From Zychaea mexicana (lineage: Eukaryota > Mucoromycota > Mucoromycetes > Mucorales > Lichtheimiaceae), in the NCBI RefSeq assembly GCF_025766255.1, contig NW_026516665.1, positions 930,001-994,000 on the forward strand: DNA of 64,000 nt, written 5' to 3'. Shown here piece by piece: positions 1 to 11,377 of the stretch. Position 1 is the stretch's first letter; each line of letters starts with the position of its first letter. Under the pieces are notes generated by a model. The model saw nothing but the letters and a program-made list of their open reading frames with translations. It searched no databases and had not been told where the DNA came from. The position numbers and the translations under genes were made by a program.

Positions 1-2
1 CC

Positions 3-875
3 GACACAACCGCGGAGGATTTCACCGAAGACCAGACCAAAGAGAACGCTGAACCATGGACTGAACAAGAAGATTTGTTGTTGCTCGAAGGTCTGCGCAT
101 GTTTGAAGATGATTGGAATGCAGTGGCAGATCATGTCGGTACACGATCACGCGACGAATGTATCCTTCACTATCTCCACCTGCCAATTGACGACCCTTAT
201 GTCGACAGCGAAATATCCAAACTGGGTTTGCTCCAGTTCGATAAGTCAAAGGCAATTGAAAACCCCATTATGTCAGTGGTCGCATTCCTGGCATCGACTG
301 TAAAACCTGAAGTCGCCGCTGCAGCTGGACAGCAACGGAATCTAGAGGAGAACAAAGAAGAAGATAAAGACACGGCATCCGAAAAGGCACGGGAAAAGGA
401 GAACGACGAGGCCCGCATGACTACATACAACCTGATCCGCACCAAGCTGCGCTTCTTCGAAACCAAGGTGTCACAGTATGAAAAACTCGAAGAATTTGTG
501 GAGCAGGAGCGACGAAAACTGGAACGCGAACGATACCAGCTCAACATAGACCGCTTATCTTTAAAGGACACCATTACGCAAGTTCAGCGCGAAGCAGAAA
601 AGCGCGGAAGCTCTGCCAGCGCAAATAGTATCACTCCAGCACAAATCCAACAGCAAATCGCCGGCGGTGTCATGGCTGGTGGTGGTGCCGGAAACCAAAT
701 GTACATGAATCCCGGGCAGCCCAATCCTATGCAGATGCAGCAGCAACAGCACCAGCACCAGCAGCAACAACAGCAGTTCCAAATCCAGATGCAGCGACAA
801 ATGCAGGCTCAGCAGCAAGGCCATCAATTCCAACAGCCACCGCCAGGGCACAACTATAACATGATGTCCTTTTAA
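3..875 (+). CDS. RSC8: SWI/SNF-RSC subunit of the SWI3/RSC8 (SMARCC) family, 5' truncated by the window edge
   Basis: This is the C-terminal part of a scaffold subunit of SWI/SNF-type nucleosome remodelling complexes. The reading frame is open from base 3, so the N-terminal SWIRM domain lies outside the window. The visible protein starts with a SANT domain (PWTEQEDLLLLEGL, then DDWNAVADHVGTRS and CILHYLHLPIDDPY), which binds histone tails in this family. A linker with NPIMSVVAFLASTVKPEVAAAA, typical of SWI3/SMARCC, follows. Next come an acidic and lysine-rich stretch, a coiled-coil leucine-zipper region (TKLRFFETKVSQYEKLEEF) used for dimerisation, and a Q/M-rich tail from about base 690 that ends in NYNMMSF. 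No intron is visible in this part. Whether it is the Swi3 or Rsc8 paralogue cannot be told from the fragment. Confidence 0.88.
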   Translation, partial: DTTAEDFTEDQTKENAEPWTEQEDLLLLEGLRMFEDDWNAVADHVGTRSRDECILHYLHLPIDDPYVDSEISKLGLLQFDKSKAIENPIMSVVAFLASTVKPEVAAAAGQQRNLEENKEEDKDTASEKAREKENDEARMTTYNLIRTKLRFFETKVSQYEKLEEFVEQERRKLERERYQLNIDRLSLKDTITQVQREAEKRGSSASANSITPAQIQQQIAGGVMAGGGAGNQMYMNPGQPNPMQMQQQQHQHQQQQQQFQIQMQRQMQAQQQGHQFQQPPPGHNYNMMSF

Positions 876-925
876 GTAGTCTTTATTTTTTTTTTCCTGG
901 TAGATATGCAATAAAAAATACAAAA

Positions 926-2558
926 TTATTTGGCGACTTTATTGTAAAAGTTGCTTCGTTTCAAACCCATTGCCGTCTTGTACGGTGCAGTGATAGGAGG
1001 CTGGAGTGGATCGAGTGATTTGTGTGTTTCCTATAAGAGTGATACGGATTAGTTTCTAATGTCCTGTTTTCATCAAGGGAGGGAACGGCTTACTTCAAGT
1101 GGATATGTCCGATCAGCATCGTAGCCACTAACAAATAATAACGCTTAATCAGTGCCTCTTTTTACACATGCTTTCTACATGCGAGAAATATGGTTGCCTT
1201 ACTTGAGATCTCCACATGCGGTAAAGGGTACAATGACTCTATTTGAACCCACCAACTCGTTCATATCATCTATTACGCACTGGTAAGCAATGGTCTATCA
1301 TATATCAAACTACACATTTTCCAGTTTTACCATATTGCATGTCAAGCAGTGGGTTCGCCATGTTGGGAACATAGCCTTCCGGTGGTTGATAGCCTTGACA
1401 GACAATAAATGCCTCTGTAAAATGGTATCATCTTTAGCTAATCCTATTTCTGTATACCATGATTATTTTGATTCGTGACAGTTACCTATACTGGAGTTGC
1501 GGGAGCTTCTTGGTTTGCTACACGTTACAGTCGGGAAAAAGATCTTGAGCTGTGCGTATAAGAGCGTAATATCCTTGCCACGGAAGATTTTGGCGACAAA
1601 GGTTCCGCCAGGACGAAGCACGTGCGTAGTAATGTTCAAGGCCTTAACCCATTCATGTTAGCACAAAACATATCTCCCTGATGTTTATAAAACAGATTAC
1701 AAAAGTAGACATACAGCGAGCAGCAATTGAGCTTGGATATATTCGTCCATGTCATGAAGTCCCGTTACTGTACGTTATTCCATCCAGTCAGTTTCCTGAT
1801 CCACACCTCCGTTTGCCGCTTCTTTGCATGAATCGCGTAACTTACCGTCCGGTGCGCCATCACATACAACGATATCAGCCAGTTCGCCCTCGAAATATGA
1901 GATAATCTGATCTGCTGTGGATTTTTTGGTAATATCACCTTGGAGCTGAACTACACCATCCAGCGGCGCCTGTAAAAGCCATGTGTTTTTTTTTGCATAA
2001 GTTCGTGGTCCAACTAATAGTAAGAAAATTCGGTGGAAGCTTTACCATGGCTTGTAGATCTACTGCAACAATCTTGGGATCTTGTTCTTGAGGATTCTTT
2101 TCGTGATTTTCACTGTTGCAGAAAAAGCCAGAAAAAAAGGTTATGCAGGTTAGCAACGAAGCGCTTAATGTCAAAACGAAGCAAGATAACACCTTGACCG
2201 ATTGACTACCTTAGTTTTTTAGTAAGCACTTGCGACCAACTTCCGGGAGCAGCACATAGATCGACAGCGCGATGAACACCTAAATTAAAGAAAGGGCCGT
2301 TGTCAATTGACAAGTCTAGTAAACAAACGAACGTCCAGGCAGTACTTCTTTTTACCTTCGAAAAGGTTAAAGTCCTCGTCCAGCTGCAATAGTTTAAAAG
2401 CACTTCGAGCGCGCCAACCCTGTTCTTTGGCTAAACGATAGTACTAAATGAGCTTGTTTTAATAACGGCAGTTCACTCAATATTGTCTTTTCCCAAAATT
2501 GCGAAACACTGAAGAGGTTTGTTACCACATCGCGTTTGTCTTTTGAGGATTTGCCCAT
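926..2558 (-). CDS. TRM7: tRNA 2'-O-ribose methyltransferase (FtsJ/RrmJ family, TRM7-like)
   Basis: SAM-dependent enzyme that methylates the ribose of anticodon-loop nucleotides in cytosolic tRNAs. The start ATG is at 2558-2556 ([11 protein letters not shown]). Exons visible on the minus strand are 2558-2526, 2443-2356, 2279-2210 and more down to the TAA at 928-926. Joined, they give [18 protein letters not shown], with the first catalytic Lys in the RSAFKL context, then [13 protein letters not shown], the SAM-binding [37 protein letters not shown] and [20 protein letters not shown] with the catalytic Asp. [16 protein letters not shown] carries the second Lys. The C-terminus reads [16 protein letters not shown] and then a basic tail. 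At least six introns interrupt this short protein. It diverges from the membrane-protein gene at 2896 across a 340-bp promoter region with a short GATC-rich run near 2768. Confidence 0.88.
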
Positions 2559-2895
2559 AGTAGTGATCGATTAGGTTATTCTTTTTTTTTTGGAAAAAGA
2601 GAGGCAGATTGAAAGCAACTTGCATTCCCGACAACCGGGTATAGAAAAGTTTGACATTTGACAGATCATGGATTAAAAGAACTTATCAAAAACTAACATC
2701 CACTGTTTGTGACACTCCCTTTCCTGTCTCCCTACAACATCTTAATTGGATCTGCTCATTAGCTAGCTCGATCGATCGATCGGCTCGAAAGGGTTGGAAA
2801 AAACATTGAATATGTATTAACTAATCTTCTCTTCTTTTCTCCCATCACCTTCTTTTCTTCTTCTCCGTTTATACTATTCTTAACGAGCAATAAAT

Positions 2896-3777
2896 ATGGT
2901 GGCATCAATTCCAAGACCTACGCCAAAAATTCCCACCCCTCCTCCCTCTGATGAAAGCTGTATCATGGAAAAGACAGAAGTTGAGCAGCATCCCTCTTCA
3001 GAGTCATTTACTGAAAAAGATGTTAGCGCTCCAGTAACATCAACAACAACAACAACACCCACAGGTGGATACAACACTGAATCAGCTCTACCACCTAAAA
3101 TACATTCGGAAGCCAGTTACTACGACAATGCAAGTGCTGGGAGAGGCACTGGTACTCCACGGTCACCCAACAAATGGAGAGTTATCCTACGTACATGGCA
3201 GGCAATTGCGGCACCTGCAGTATTTATACTTCAAGCAGGCGCCAGTGCAGTAAGTCACCAAAAAACATCTTTGCCCAATGCCCATACTTATTTGGACTGA
3301 ACTTCCTGTCTTCTATATCAGTATACAAACCACGATACTCCAGCTGCTATCAATGTTGTCCTCTTATACTTTGTGTGCGGTGCCTGCAGTGCATCCTTCA
3401 TCTGGAGCTTGTTCATGATTTATGTCTATTTCTCCCGACGTTTTGGAAACGGTGGCAAAGTGAAACGAACCGTAGCATTTGGCGTGGATGTTTGTTTTGC
3501 GGTTCTTTTGGGAATTGGTGTGTGTGCTGAGATCGGTATGTACAAGTGTCCCCCAGGCGAGTTAGAGGGCTGGTAAGTTATTTCTTCTATATCTCCGAGC
3601 ACACTGATTATGAAATACGTTGCCCGTAATAACAAAAAATTAAACGTACATAGGTGTGATCTCTTTAATTCTGGTATTTTCTTTGGCGTAAGTCTTGTAA
3701 CAAGCTATATTGCACATTCGCTTTGGACTATCTTTAGCTCGCTTGGATTTATTCGAGAGACACCATCGTCAGACTAG
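2896..3777 (+). CDS. Four-transmembrane protein of unknown function (MARVEL-like topology)
   Basis: Three exons, 2896-3249, 3322-3572 and 3654-3777, with GTAAGT donors give 242 residues. The first 80 or so residues are polar and rich in Pro, Ser and Thr (a TTTTP run). Four hydrophobic segments follow: around AIAAPAVFILQAGAS, NVVLLYFVCGACSASFIW, VDVCFAVLLGIGVCAEIG and GIFFGVSLVTSYIAHSLWTI. A cysteine pair (YKCPPGELEGWCDLF) sits in the loop between the third and fourth segments. Fungal MARVEL-domain proteins have this layout of cytosolic ends and four helices, but no diagnostic motif is present, so the family is inference. The coding structure is well supported because the reading frame runs cleanly through both introns. 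Confidence 0.78.
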
Positions 3778-4660
3778 AGGCAATAACGTTACAATATTGT
3801 TACAATTTATGATTACCTGTTTGTAGAAAATAATATATTATACATATAATAATCCTGCAGTTTATGTGACATTTGAGGTGGTTTCTCATATTCGTAATCA
3901 AATCATCGTTTTTTACATTGGTGAAAAGAAGACATTGCAAGCATATCTCCATTTTGACCGATTGAAGGACTTGGATGGTGAATAAGTGTAAAAGTCGCGT
4001 GAGGATAACATAGCAGTTGTCTTATCAGTATCAAGTACGATATCTTCTGAATTACAGGGAAGATGTTGACCGTAATCCAGCAATGAGCTGGTGTGACAAA
4101 ATGGTTGCAGAGCAGATATTGAGAAGGAGCTCCTGTCATTGCTACTCTTCTTTCGAAGACAACATGTGATTATAATGTTGAATGCTGATATACAATATCT
4201 TCTAAACTTGGTTGTAAGGGAACGGGCTCCAAAAGTAGTGTCGATGCAGATGTCATTAAACGTAATAGATGTATATAAAAGAGGAAAAGAAACCCTCAGC
4301 AAATAGCGACACATGGCCTCCGACCTACTAATTTATCTCTCTACTTTTCTCTATGGGGTTCCTGCTGATCCTCCATTGTTGATCTATCTTCCCGATGCTC
4401 TGTCACAAGAATTCACACAGGAGTAATGACCTAGATGAAACCGGGCAAGAACAAGGTTAAGTGTCAGAAAAATCCTCGGGTGAAGTAGAAATCGTAGTAA
4501 TGAGGAATAAAAAATGATAACTTGAGTGAACAAAAGGTGATTGATCAGTAGTTGCTACGGATGGATGGATTGAATACCATGGGTTTGTTCTAGCATTATA
4601 AGTACCAAGCTTCGTTCGATTCTAGACATCTCTTTACTCTTCAATCACTATTATTTTTCG

Positions 4661-4664
<4 letters not shown>
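3778..4664. other. Intergenic, no gene recognised
   Basis: AT-rich sequence with only short open frames on both strands and no codon pattern or recognisable motif. The last 100 bases contain an ATTATAAGTA TATA-like element near 4596 that could serve the small gene at 4721. Confidence 0.5.

Positions 4665-4717
<53 letters not shown>
4665..4717 (+). repeat. (CA)n microsatellite, about 26 units
   Basis: Uninterrupted alternating C and A over about 53 bases. It ends four bases before the ATG of the 123-residue open frame, so if that gene is transcribed the tract lies in its 5' UTR. Confidence 0.97.
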
Positions 4718-4720
<3 letters not shown>

Positions 4721-4722
<2 letters not shown>

Positions 4723-5092
4723 GCATCTTTTGAAATCAATTTTGCCTGCAGCTGCCTCGGCACTGCAATCTGCGTTCCGCTGGTTCGCCAGTTTTCTTTC
4801 CTCCCCCTCCAATTCCTCCACCGACTCCTCCTCCTCCTCCTCCAACGCCACCACCAAGGACAACCACAACAACCAGGAGGATTTTGGGCTCACTACTGAT
4901 GACCTAGCATTGGTCTTGAGCACAGCGGTCTCAGTTGTGGAGACGGCGGTCTCGTTTGTACAGACGGCAGCATCGTTGGCAAGGACCGTGTTCATTATTA
5001 GTAAGCTCATGGTCCGAACAACACTTCTGATCGCCAAGGCTACCCTCTGGGCTCTCAAGAAGACATTCCATATCTTGCAAAGGTATCTATAG
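4721..5092 (+). CDS. Small hypothetical protein with a hydrophobic, amphipathic C-terminal half
   Basis: A single-exon frame of 123 codons. The first 30 residues (MHLLKSILPAAASALQ, then FRWFASFLSS) resemble an amphipathic or signal-like helix. A Ser/Asn linker of about 25 residues follows. From residue 55 on there are repeated heptad-like Val/Ala/Thr segments (LALVLSTAVSVVETAVSFVQ, then TAASLARTVFIISKL), ending in basic helices. I recognise no family. The TATA-like element near 4596 and the plausible 5' UTR (the CA tract) favour a real gene. The antisense frame over the same bases merely translates the CA repeat as Cys-Val and is a shadow. Small fungal effector-like or membrane-associated proteins can look like this, but nothing proves it. 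Confidence 0.45.
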
Positions 5093-6569
5093 TCGGCCAC
5101 GTTCTTTCTTTTATACAATCTTCATGGTTAGTATATGTTTGTTGATTCCTGTAAGTTTTTTTTAGCCTTAATTGAATGGATATAGAAACAACAATCGGTC
5201 CACTGCAAAAATGTAAATCCCCTAATATAAATCATCGTTATGATTTACCGAGCCATAGACTAATATCAACTTGACTTAGCGTCACTCTCAGCCGCCACAT
5301 TTCTGCACTGGTTCGTTTCCGTCGGTCCTACGCTTATCCTTATTGTACTATTGTACTTAGGTTTATCTTCTTGAAAAACACAAAAAAAAGATATCCTACC
5401 CCAAAACTACTTTAGAAAACCCTTCCCCCACTCTCACTCGTCATTAATGCTGTGGAACCGAGCGTTGAGCTCAACCACTGTGGTGTCAAAACAATCAACC
5501 GCACTCGGCACTTGCGGAATTGCGATAACTCAGTCTTTTCTTGCTCGTTCATCCAAGAGCTTTAATATTAAATACAGTAGATTAAATAAGCTTAGACATG
5601 GAAGCAACGTGTAACGTTCCACGCTTTTATCGTATACCAACGATTGTTATGTGCCAAACTATATAGTGCGAGAGTAATGGTACAGTAATGACTCGTATCG
5701 GAACCGATACTTACTTGAGCATAGAGGTTGTACAATTGAATAGAATCGTAGGCTCGGTTACATTTAGTATTTGGATTGCTATAGTGGTATTGATACGCGA
5801 GCGCTTGAGATGTTCAGTGCTGCTAGTGTTAGCATATAAATCATACTCCTCGCGCGTTCACTTGCTAAATAGATTTTTAGCAAGCTGCCTGATACATTTG
5901 TGTATTGATTACGATATCATTACTAACGAAATTATTGCTCTAGGCATGATTACTGCAATGACTAGGTCTGAAATAGCGTTCCTACGCTCAGCATCTTTTA
6001 CGAACTACTGCTGGACAACAATGTCAGTTGAGCCTTTGATCACTTTCTGTTCAAAGCTTGATATTTGAATGGCTCCTGTTGCACAGCTGTAGAATTTAAG
6101 ATAAGTATTTAGTATTTGACCACTATATAGTATTGTCAGCATGCCATCCATATTTGACTAACCTTTATTTTTTCCCGCTCACAAACGAGCAATGTAATTC
6201 TCCAGTCAGTAAAAAAAACACCCGCCTTGAAAGCAGTGATATCTTTCCAACACTTTATTAAATTTGTGCCTGCTAATTGGTCGAGAAAAAGATGCATGTT
6301 TACATATCTATTCTGCGTCATAACCTGCGAGCTCTCAAACCTTCACAGTCCTCTTGAATAAATAATAATTTCTCGAACATCAATCGTAAAACAGATGGAA
6401 AATTACCGACATTTAATAACTGAATGTCAACACGAAGCTTACGATACAAAAAATGGAAGCGTAGATCTGTCCATCTTTCTTTTGGTATTTTTGATGCTAT
6501 GATAGATCGATTGTTTACGAAGACGAATTAACAATGGTTACTATTGTCTGGATATGGGAATGTCTCTAC
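5093..6569. other. Intergenic, no gene recognised
   Basis: AT-rich, with stop codons in all frames at short intervals. A plus-strand frame of 126 codons at 5688-6068 has no domain, no TATA element and no splice context, and reads like chance. Confidence 0.5.
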
Positions 6570-7269
6570 GCGCTTTGCGCACGCCTTCACTCGCGGTCCT
6601 GCTCGGTTTGTACATGGCGATAGTCGTTCTGGAGACTTTCGATTTCGTGTGTACCGTAATCCGCCAATCGCTTTGCATGACCCTTGAGTCCGGCGTCGTT
6701 TAAAATCTTGACGAGTTCCTGTACCGTCTTTGCAAGTTCGTCGATAACGGGTTCACCCACAGTGCAAAAATGCTGCCGCGACGATCGATACGCTTCGTTT
6801 TTCGTACAGTAGGTGCTGGACCGCTGCCTGCTGTTGCTAGTGTGGTGATGTTTTCGCTATCCTTGTCGCCGCCAGTAAGCTGAGCTATGGTGTCACTGGC
6901 GTACTCGTACAAATCCATCGACGTAACTTTTGCTTTGACAGCATATTTTTTAAAGTGTAACAGAGTATTTCTGAGCCTTTTGCTTCATTGCAATGGCCTT
7001 GTCGAAGTTTTCTTTAACGTCTTTGTCGTGCATGGCATCTCCGATAGCATCAAGCAACTGTTCGCTGCCAGGTACATAAGTCGTGTACGTGTCGTGGAAT
7101 GCCAGCTCGTGTCAATGCAGAAGCAAGCATGGCAGATCTTTTCACGGTTTAAAAAGAGGATATCAAAGTCAGTTTCGAGTCGAGCATAATCGTATGTTGC
7201 GATAGTGCGATAATAGTATGTAAGAAAACGAGAAGAAAAAGAGAGCAATGACTGAAAGCATCTAAGCAC
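6570..7269 (-). pseudogene. Decayed gene of unknown family with frameshifts
   Basis: Three stretches on the minus strand have coding-like composition but lie in different frames. Around 7110-6975 the translation contains YTTYVPGSEQLLDAIGDAMH and KDVKENFDKAIAMKQKAQ. At 6918-6760 it contains MDLYEYASDTIAQLTGGD, then TVRKTKRIDRRGSIFAL. Just after FAL (near 6766) the frame shifts by one base and continues as GEPVIDELAKTVQELVKI, LNDAGLKGHAKRLADYGT and ESLQNDYRHVQTEQDRE, with a stop near 6595. The joins do not fall at GT-AG sites that would restore a frame, and the one-base slip is hard to explain by splicing. I read this as a recently inactivated gene. I do not recognise the family; the helical C-terminus suggests a soluble cytosolic protein. 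Confidence 0.5.
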
Positions 7270-7475
7270 AAGCCTATGTACATTGTATCAACAGCTCTGC
7301 TACCAAGTGTGTACTATTTTACATATTTCAGCATACGATTTGCTGAACAAGTTGTACAATTATGTGACCAAGGACTACAGCATTATTCTAAGTTCAAAAA
7401 TGATATTCATTGTGGATTCTTTGCTGCTTTGCTTATTGCGAAAACAAACTGGCTACATATATTGTCTTCTTTTTT

Positions 7476-9797
7476 TTACAAAGGATTTCCAATATTAATC
7501 TTAATAGCCTTGATTTGAGTATAGTTGGCCAGAGCGTACTCAGAGTTCTCTCGGCCGATACCTGACTGCTTGTATCCACCGAACGGACTGTTCTCTGTGA
7601 TAAGATTATAGCAGTTGACCCCTAGAAATGTAACCGTACGTTGTTATCAGTAAACTGTAAAAAATGTCGGCACAGCTAGAGGCACTTGAATCAGAAAAAC
7701 CAGTAAAACTGCTGTTACATACAAACTGAACCAGCTTCAAGAGCGTTTGAAACAGTTACTGCTCGTGTAATGTTCGAGGTGAACACGGAGGCAGCAAGGC
7801 CATATGTGGTATCATTAGCCTGTGCAATCACATCGTCGGCATTCTTGAACTTGGAAATGGCTACAACAGGTCCAAAAATCTCTTCCTTCATGATTCTTGC
7901 CTGGGGGCTGACATCTGTAATATGAATACGGTAAGCAAAGATTGTGCAAAATACCTGACGAGCAAAACATTCAACTTGCATTCTTTCTATCATTTACTTG
8001 CCTGTGAAGATGGTGGGCTCAATAAAGTATCCAGCATCGCCTACACGCTTACCACCAAGGTAGCAAGTAGCACCTTCCTTTTTACCGATATCGATATAGC
8101 CCATAATTCGGTTGAACTGTGCCTCGGAGATCTGTGGTCCTTGAAAAGTCTCGGGATCAAATGGGTCACCAACTTTGCCGGATAATGCCAGCGCCTTGAA
8201 CTTTTCAATAAACTTGTCATAGATGCCTTCTTGTACCTATAAAGTCAATGACGTTTTGTATCATAAGGATGCACTATTGGTTAGCTTCTCACGTTGGACC
8301 GTAATCCGAAATGTAGTAAACTGAAATCAATTACACACGTATATACGAGTACCGGCGCTGAAAGTTTCAAACGAAAATTAGTTACAATTAGAAATTTAGC
8401 CTAGCAACAACAACTGCGAATAACCTCTCCCTATCCCTTAATACTTACCAGCAAACTTGACCAGCATTTGCATACACACCCAACCTCGACCAAAAAACGA
8501 CCTCATCCAAGTTCTCGACGTCGTCAAAAATGATGTTGGGCGACTTGCCACCGAGCTCGAGCGTGACCTTCTTCAAGTTGGTTTCTGCAGCAGCCTTCAT
8601 GATAGCACGGCCGGTAGCAATTGAGCCAGTAAATGCAAGCTTTGAAACCTTCATATGACGTGAGAGGGCCTCACCGGCAATAGGGCCATAACCAGTGATA
8701 ATGTTGACGACACCAGGAGCTGTATATATATATATATATATATATATACATCTTACATATGTAAATATTTTAAGTTGCATACGTTATCAATAAATATATC
8801 ACTTACGGAAACCAGCCTCCTTGATCAGTTCAGCGATTTTTAATGCAGATAGTGGAGTCAGTTCGGACGTTTTGATAACAACTGTGTTGGCTGTGCAAAG
8901 GGCAGGGGCAATCTTCCATGCAAGCATGAGCATCTATTTATTAATATGTTGTTAGGCTTACATTAGCTGTCTAATACATAGTAAAGAAATTGCTGATCGT
9001 CACTATTCAAAAGTAATATAAAATGTTACAAACCGGTCCATTCCACGGAATAATACCACCACAGACGCCGATGGGTTCATGAACGGTATATGATAGCTTG
9101 CCTTCCGTTTCAATGACCTTGCCGTGGAGCTTATCGCAGAAGCCAGCAAAGTAGCGACTTTACAGTAAAAATGAAAATTCTAACGTTATTGACAAGCCTT
9201 TGCTATTAAGCAATGGCATATTTGCTTGCAGCACGCAATTACACTCACAGTTGTTTGGCTACGCCAGGTACGTCACCTCCTCTGGAGTTTGAAAGCGGCT
9301 TTCCGTTATCCAAGGTCTCCAGATGTGCAAGGTCTTCAATATCGCGTTCCACCAGCTCTGCAAGCTTAAGCATCAAGCGTGCTCGTTCTCTTGGACTGCT
9401 GGTCTTCCATCCACCATAGAAAGCCTTGTGGGCTGCTTCAACAGCCATATCGACGCGCTCAGCGTCGGCTAATCATATTTGTTTCCGTTGCAATCACATA
9501 ATGAATAACGAGCAGTATCACTTGAATATGTAATATCTCTCATTCTGAGAAAAAGCATACCAGCTTGGACCGAAGTAAGTACTTTGCCGGTAGCAGGGTT
9601 GATGGTATCGATTGTGTTCGCGCCAGCAACGAACTCGTTGTTGATGAACAAACCAGTGTTCACTGTATCATAAAACGACAGCGTGTAAACCGATAAGATT
9701 AGCCAGAAATAGTAATGATGATGGAGGCAAGAGTGAGGTTGTACTGACCTTTCACCTTGTAGCCGTCAGGTGCAGTAATTTCAGTGACAAAAGACAT
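7476..9797 (-). CDS. NAD(P)-dependent aldehyde dehydrogenase, copy 1
   Basis: Oxidises aldehydes to carboxylic acids and is probably cytosolic. The start ATG is at 9797-9795 ([16 protein letters not shown]) and the stop TAA at 7478-7476. About ten exons include 9797-9749 and 9662-9561. Family landmarks: [47 protein letters not shown], the cofactor-site segment [30 protein letters not shown] with the general-base Glu, and the catalytic Cys. That Cys is split by an intron: GQVC lies at the end of one exon (near 8462) and CAGTRIYV at the start of the next (near 8350). Then come the [13 protein letters not shown] loop and the C-terminal [18 protein letters not shown] and IKINIGNPL. One intron (about 8720-8750) carries a TA microsatellite. 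It closely resembles the plus-strand copy at 26717 and shares intron positions with it. Confidence 0.93.
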
Positions 9798-11377
9798 GGT
9801 GACTGTAAAGGAAAAGAGGAAGAAGGAAAGGTCTTTATATTTCAGACAAAAAACACGGTCCTATATATAGTTTCTAAATTCTGTGTGAATGTTTAGGGTA
9901 TGTACTGTCACAAGGGCACAATATTCATCCCTACCTCTTTTAATCCTTATGATGTGCCAGGATCGTACATCACCCTTTCGTGTAAATCCGGGTGGTTCTT
10001 TCCTTAAGATTCTTTGAGAATGCATATACGCTGTAGATACGACTAAAATAGATTATAGCAACCATGCAAGATCCTTTTCAACGACAACACTTTGTTCTCC
10101 TCCGTAGCGTCTCAACTTTTTGAAGAACCGCACGCTCGTATGAAAGAGAACAATCGTTCCCTAATAGGAAGTGCTGACGAATTTCCTTACCATAATTACG
10201 CTGTTATGCAGTACTGTTGGTGGAACGGGGTCCATGGGCGGTAACGTACTATAGGCAAGCGCAAAAAACGAAAGTTCGCGACTAGGAATGGGACATTCTG
10301 CTTGGGGAGGCATCGACAGCGGCGCAGCACGGACCTGCATATACATCGTGCATAATGGCATTGTTTAAGTATCCATGATCCAGAGTAGTTTGTAAGAAGA
10401 GCCAAATATCTTAACACCCTGCTAAAGTCTCGAAGTTTACTGGTGCACGTTTAATTGTCCATTTAAAACCAGTGGTAGGACGCGAGTGACGGCATGCGCA
10501 TAAAACAAGTGTAAATCAAAGATCCGTATTATGATATGGAGCTCTCCTGGAACTGACAATGTCTCTAAGCTAACTTATGGCCGCATTTATTGAGGAAGCC
10601 TTTACTGTCCCGGAATCAATCTTCTCAGTAAGCATTTTAAGCCGCAGTAATTAAATATATTACTACCTTAAGCTGCTATGATTAGAATAAAACGGAAGGA
10701 TTGCTGTAAGTTACCTTTTAGAAAAATTGACATGCTCGGCGTGCTACATTCTAGCAGAGCACTTGATAGACAGCAGAATGGGTTTACTTATAAAATGGTG
10801 TATATGAAATAGTACAGTTTTCGGATCATTCGGCCGCCGATAGTGAAATCGCTTCTGCGATCAAGGAAATGCGGCCTTTACCGTGCGAATCTATTACTAA
10901 AAAACAACACTTAATATCGGTTGATGGGAGCGGTGCTTGTTGCTGTGGGAGTAAAAATATATAATATCTCAAAGTTTCTCAGGCTATTGCGCAGTATCCC
11001 AGTATCTTCGGCGCGCCCCTTCGTCCTATACTTTGCTGATAATCTTATTATCATATCGATCTTTTACATTGTTTACGGCGTTTACAAAGTCTGAGAAATC
11101 AGTGAAGCTGTATTTTTGGCCTAATAATGGCAATAATATCAAGGCATAAGTTATCCAGTTTTGTGAAGGCATTGAATTGCCGCGGCATGAATATTGCTGG
11201 CAACGTGACCAGAGCAAAGTAGTCAGGTGGAAGCGATCCACAGAAAGTGCGGCACACCGTGAAGGATGCACCGATTTTGATGTTTGAGAAAATTAGTACA
11301 AACAATCGTACAACATAAATCGCTTATAAAAATAACGAGCGCCTGTATAATTGCTCACACCCAAACTTCCCAAGGAA
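9798..11377. other. Divergent intergenic region between ALDH copy 1 and the SDR gene
   Basis: No open frame with coding character. The ALDH promoter side (9800-9870) is purine-rich and contains a TATATATAG element near 9861; the remainder shows no clear feature. Confidence 0.5.

Noticed and set aside
4663..5118. Minus-strand frame of 151 codons ending in a Cys-Val repeat
   Set aside because: The tail is only the translated CA microsatellite and the rest overlaps the plus-strand frame; no start context.
7283..7518. Plus-strand frames over the end of ALDH copy 1
   Set aside because: They lie in the ALDH 3' region and overlap its last exon, with no motifs.
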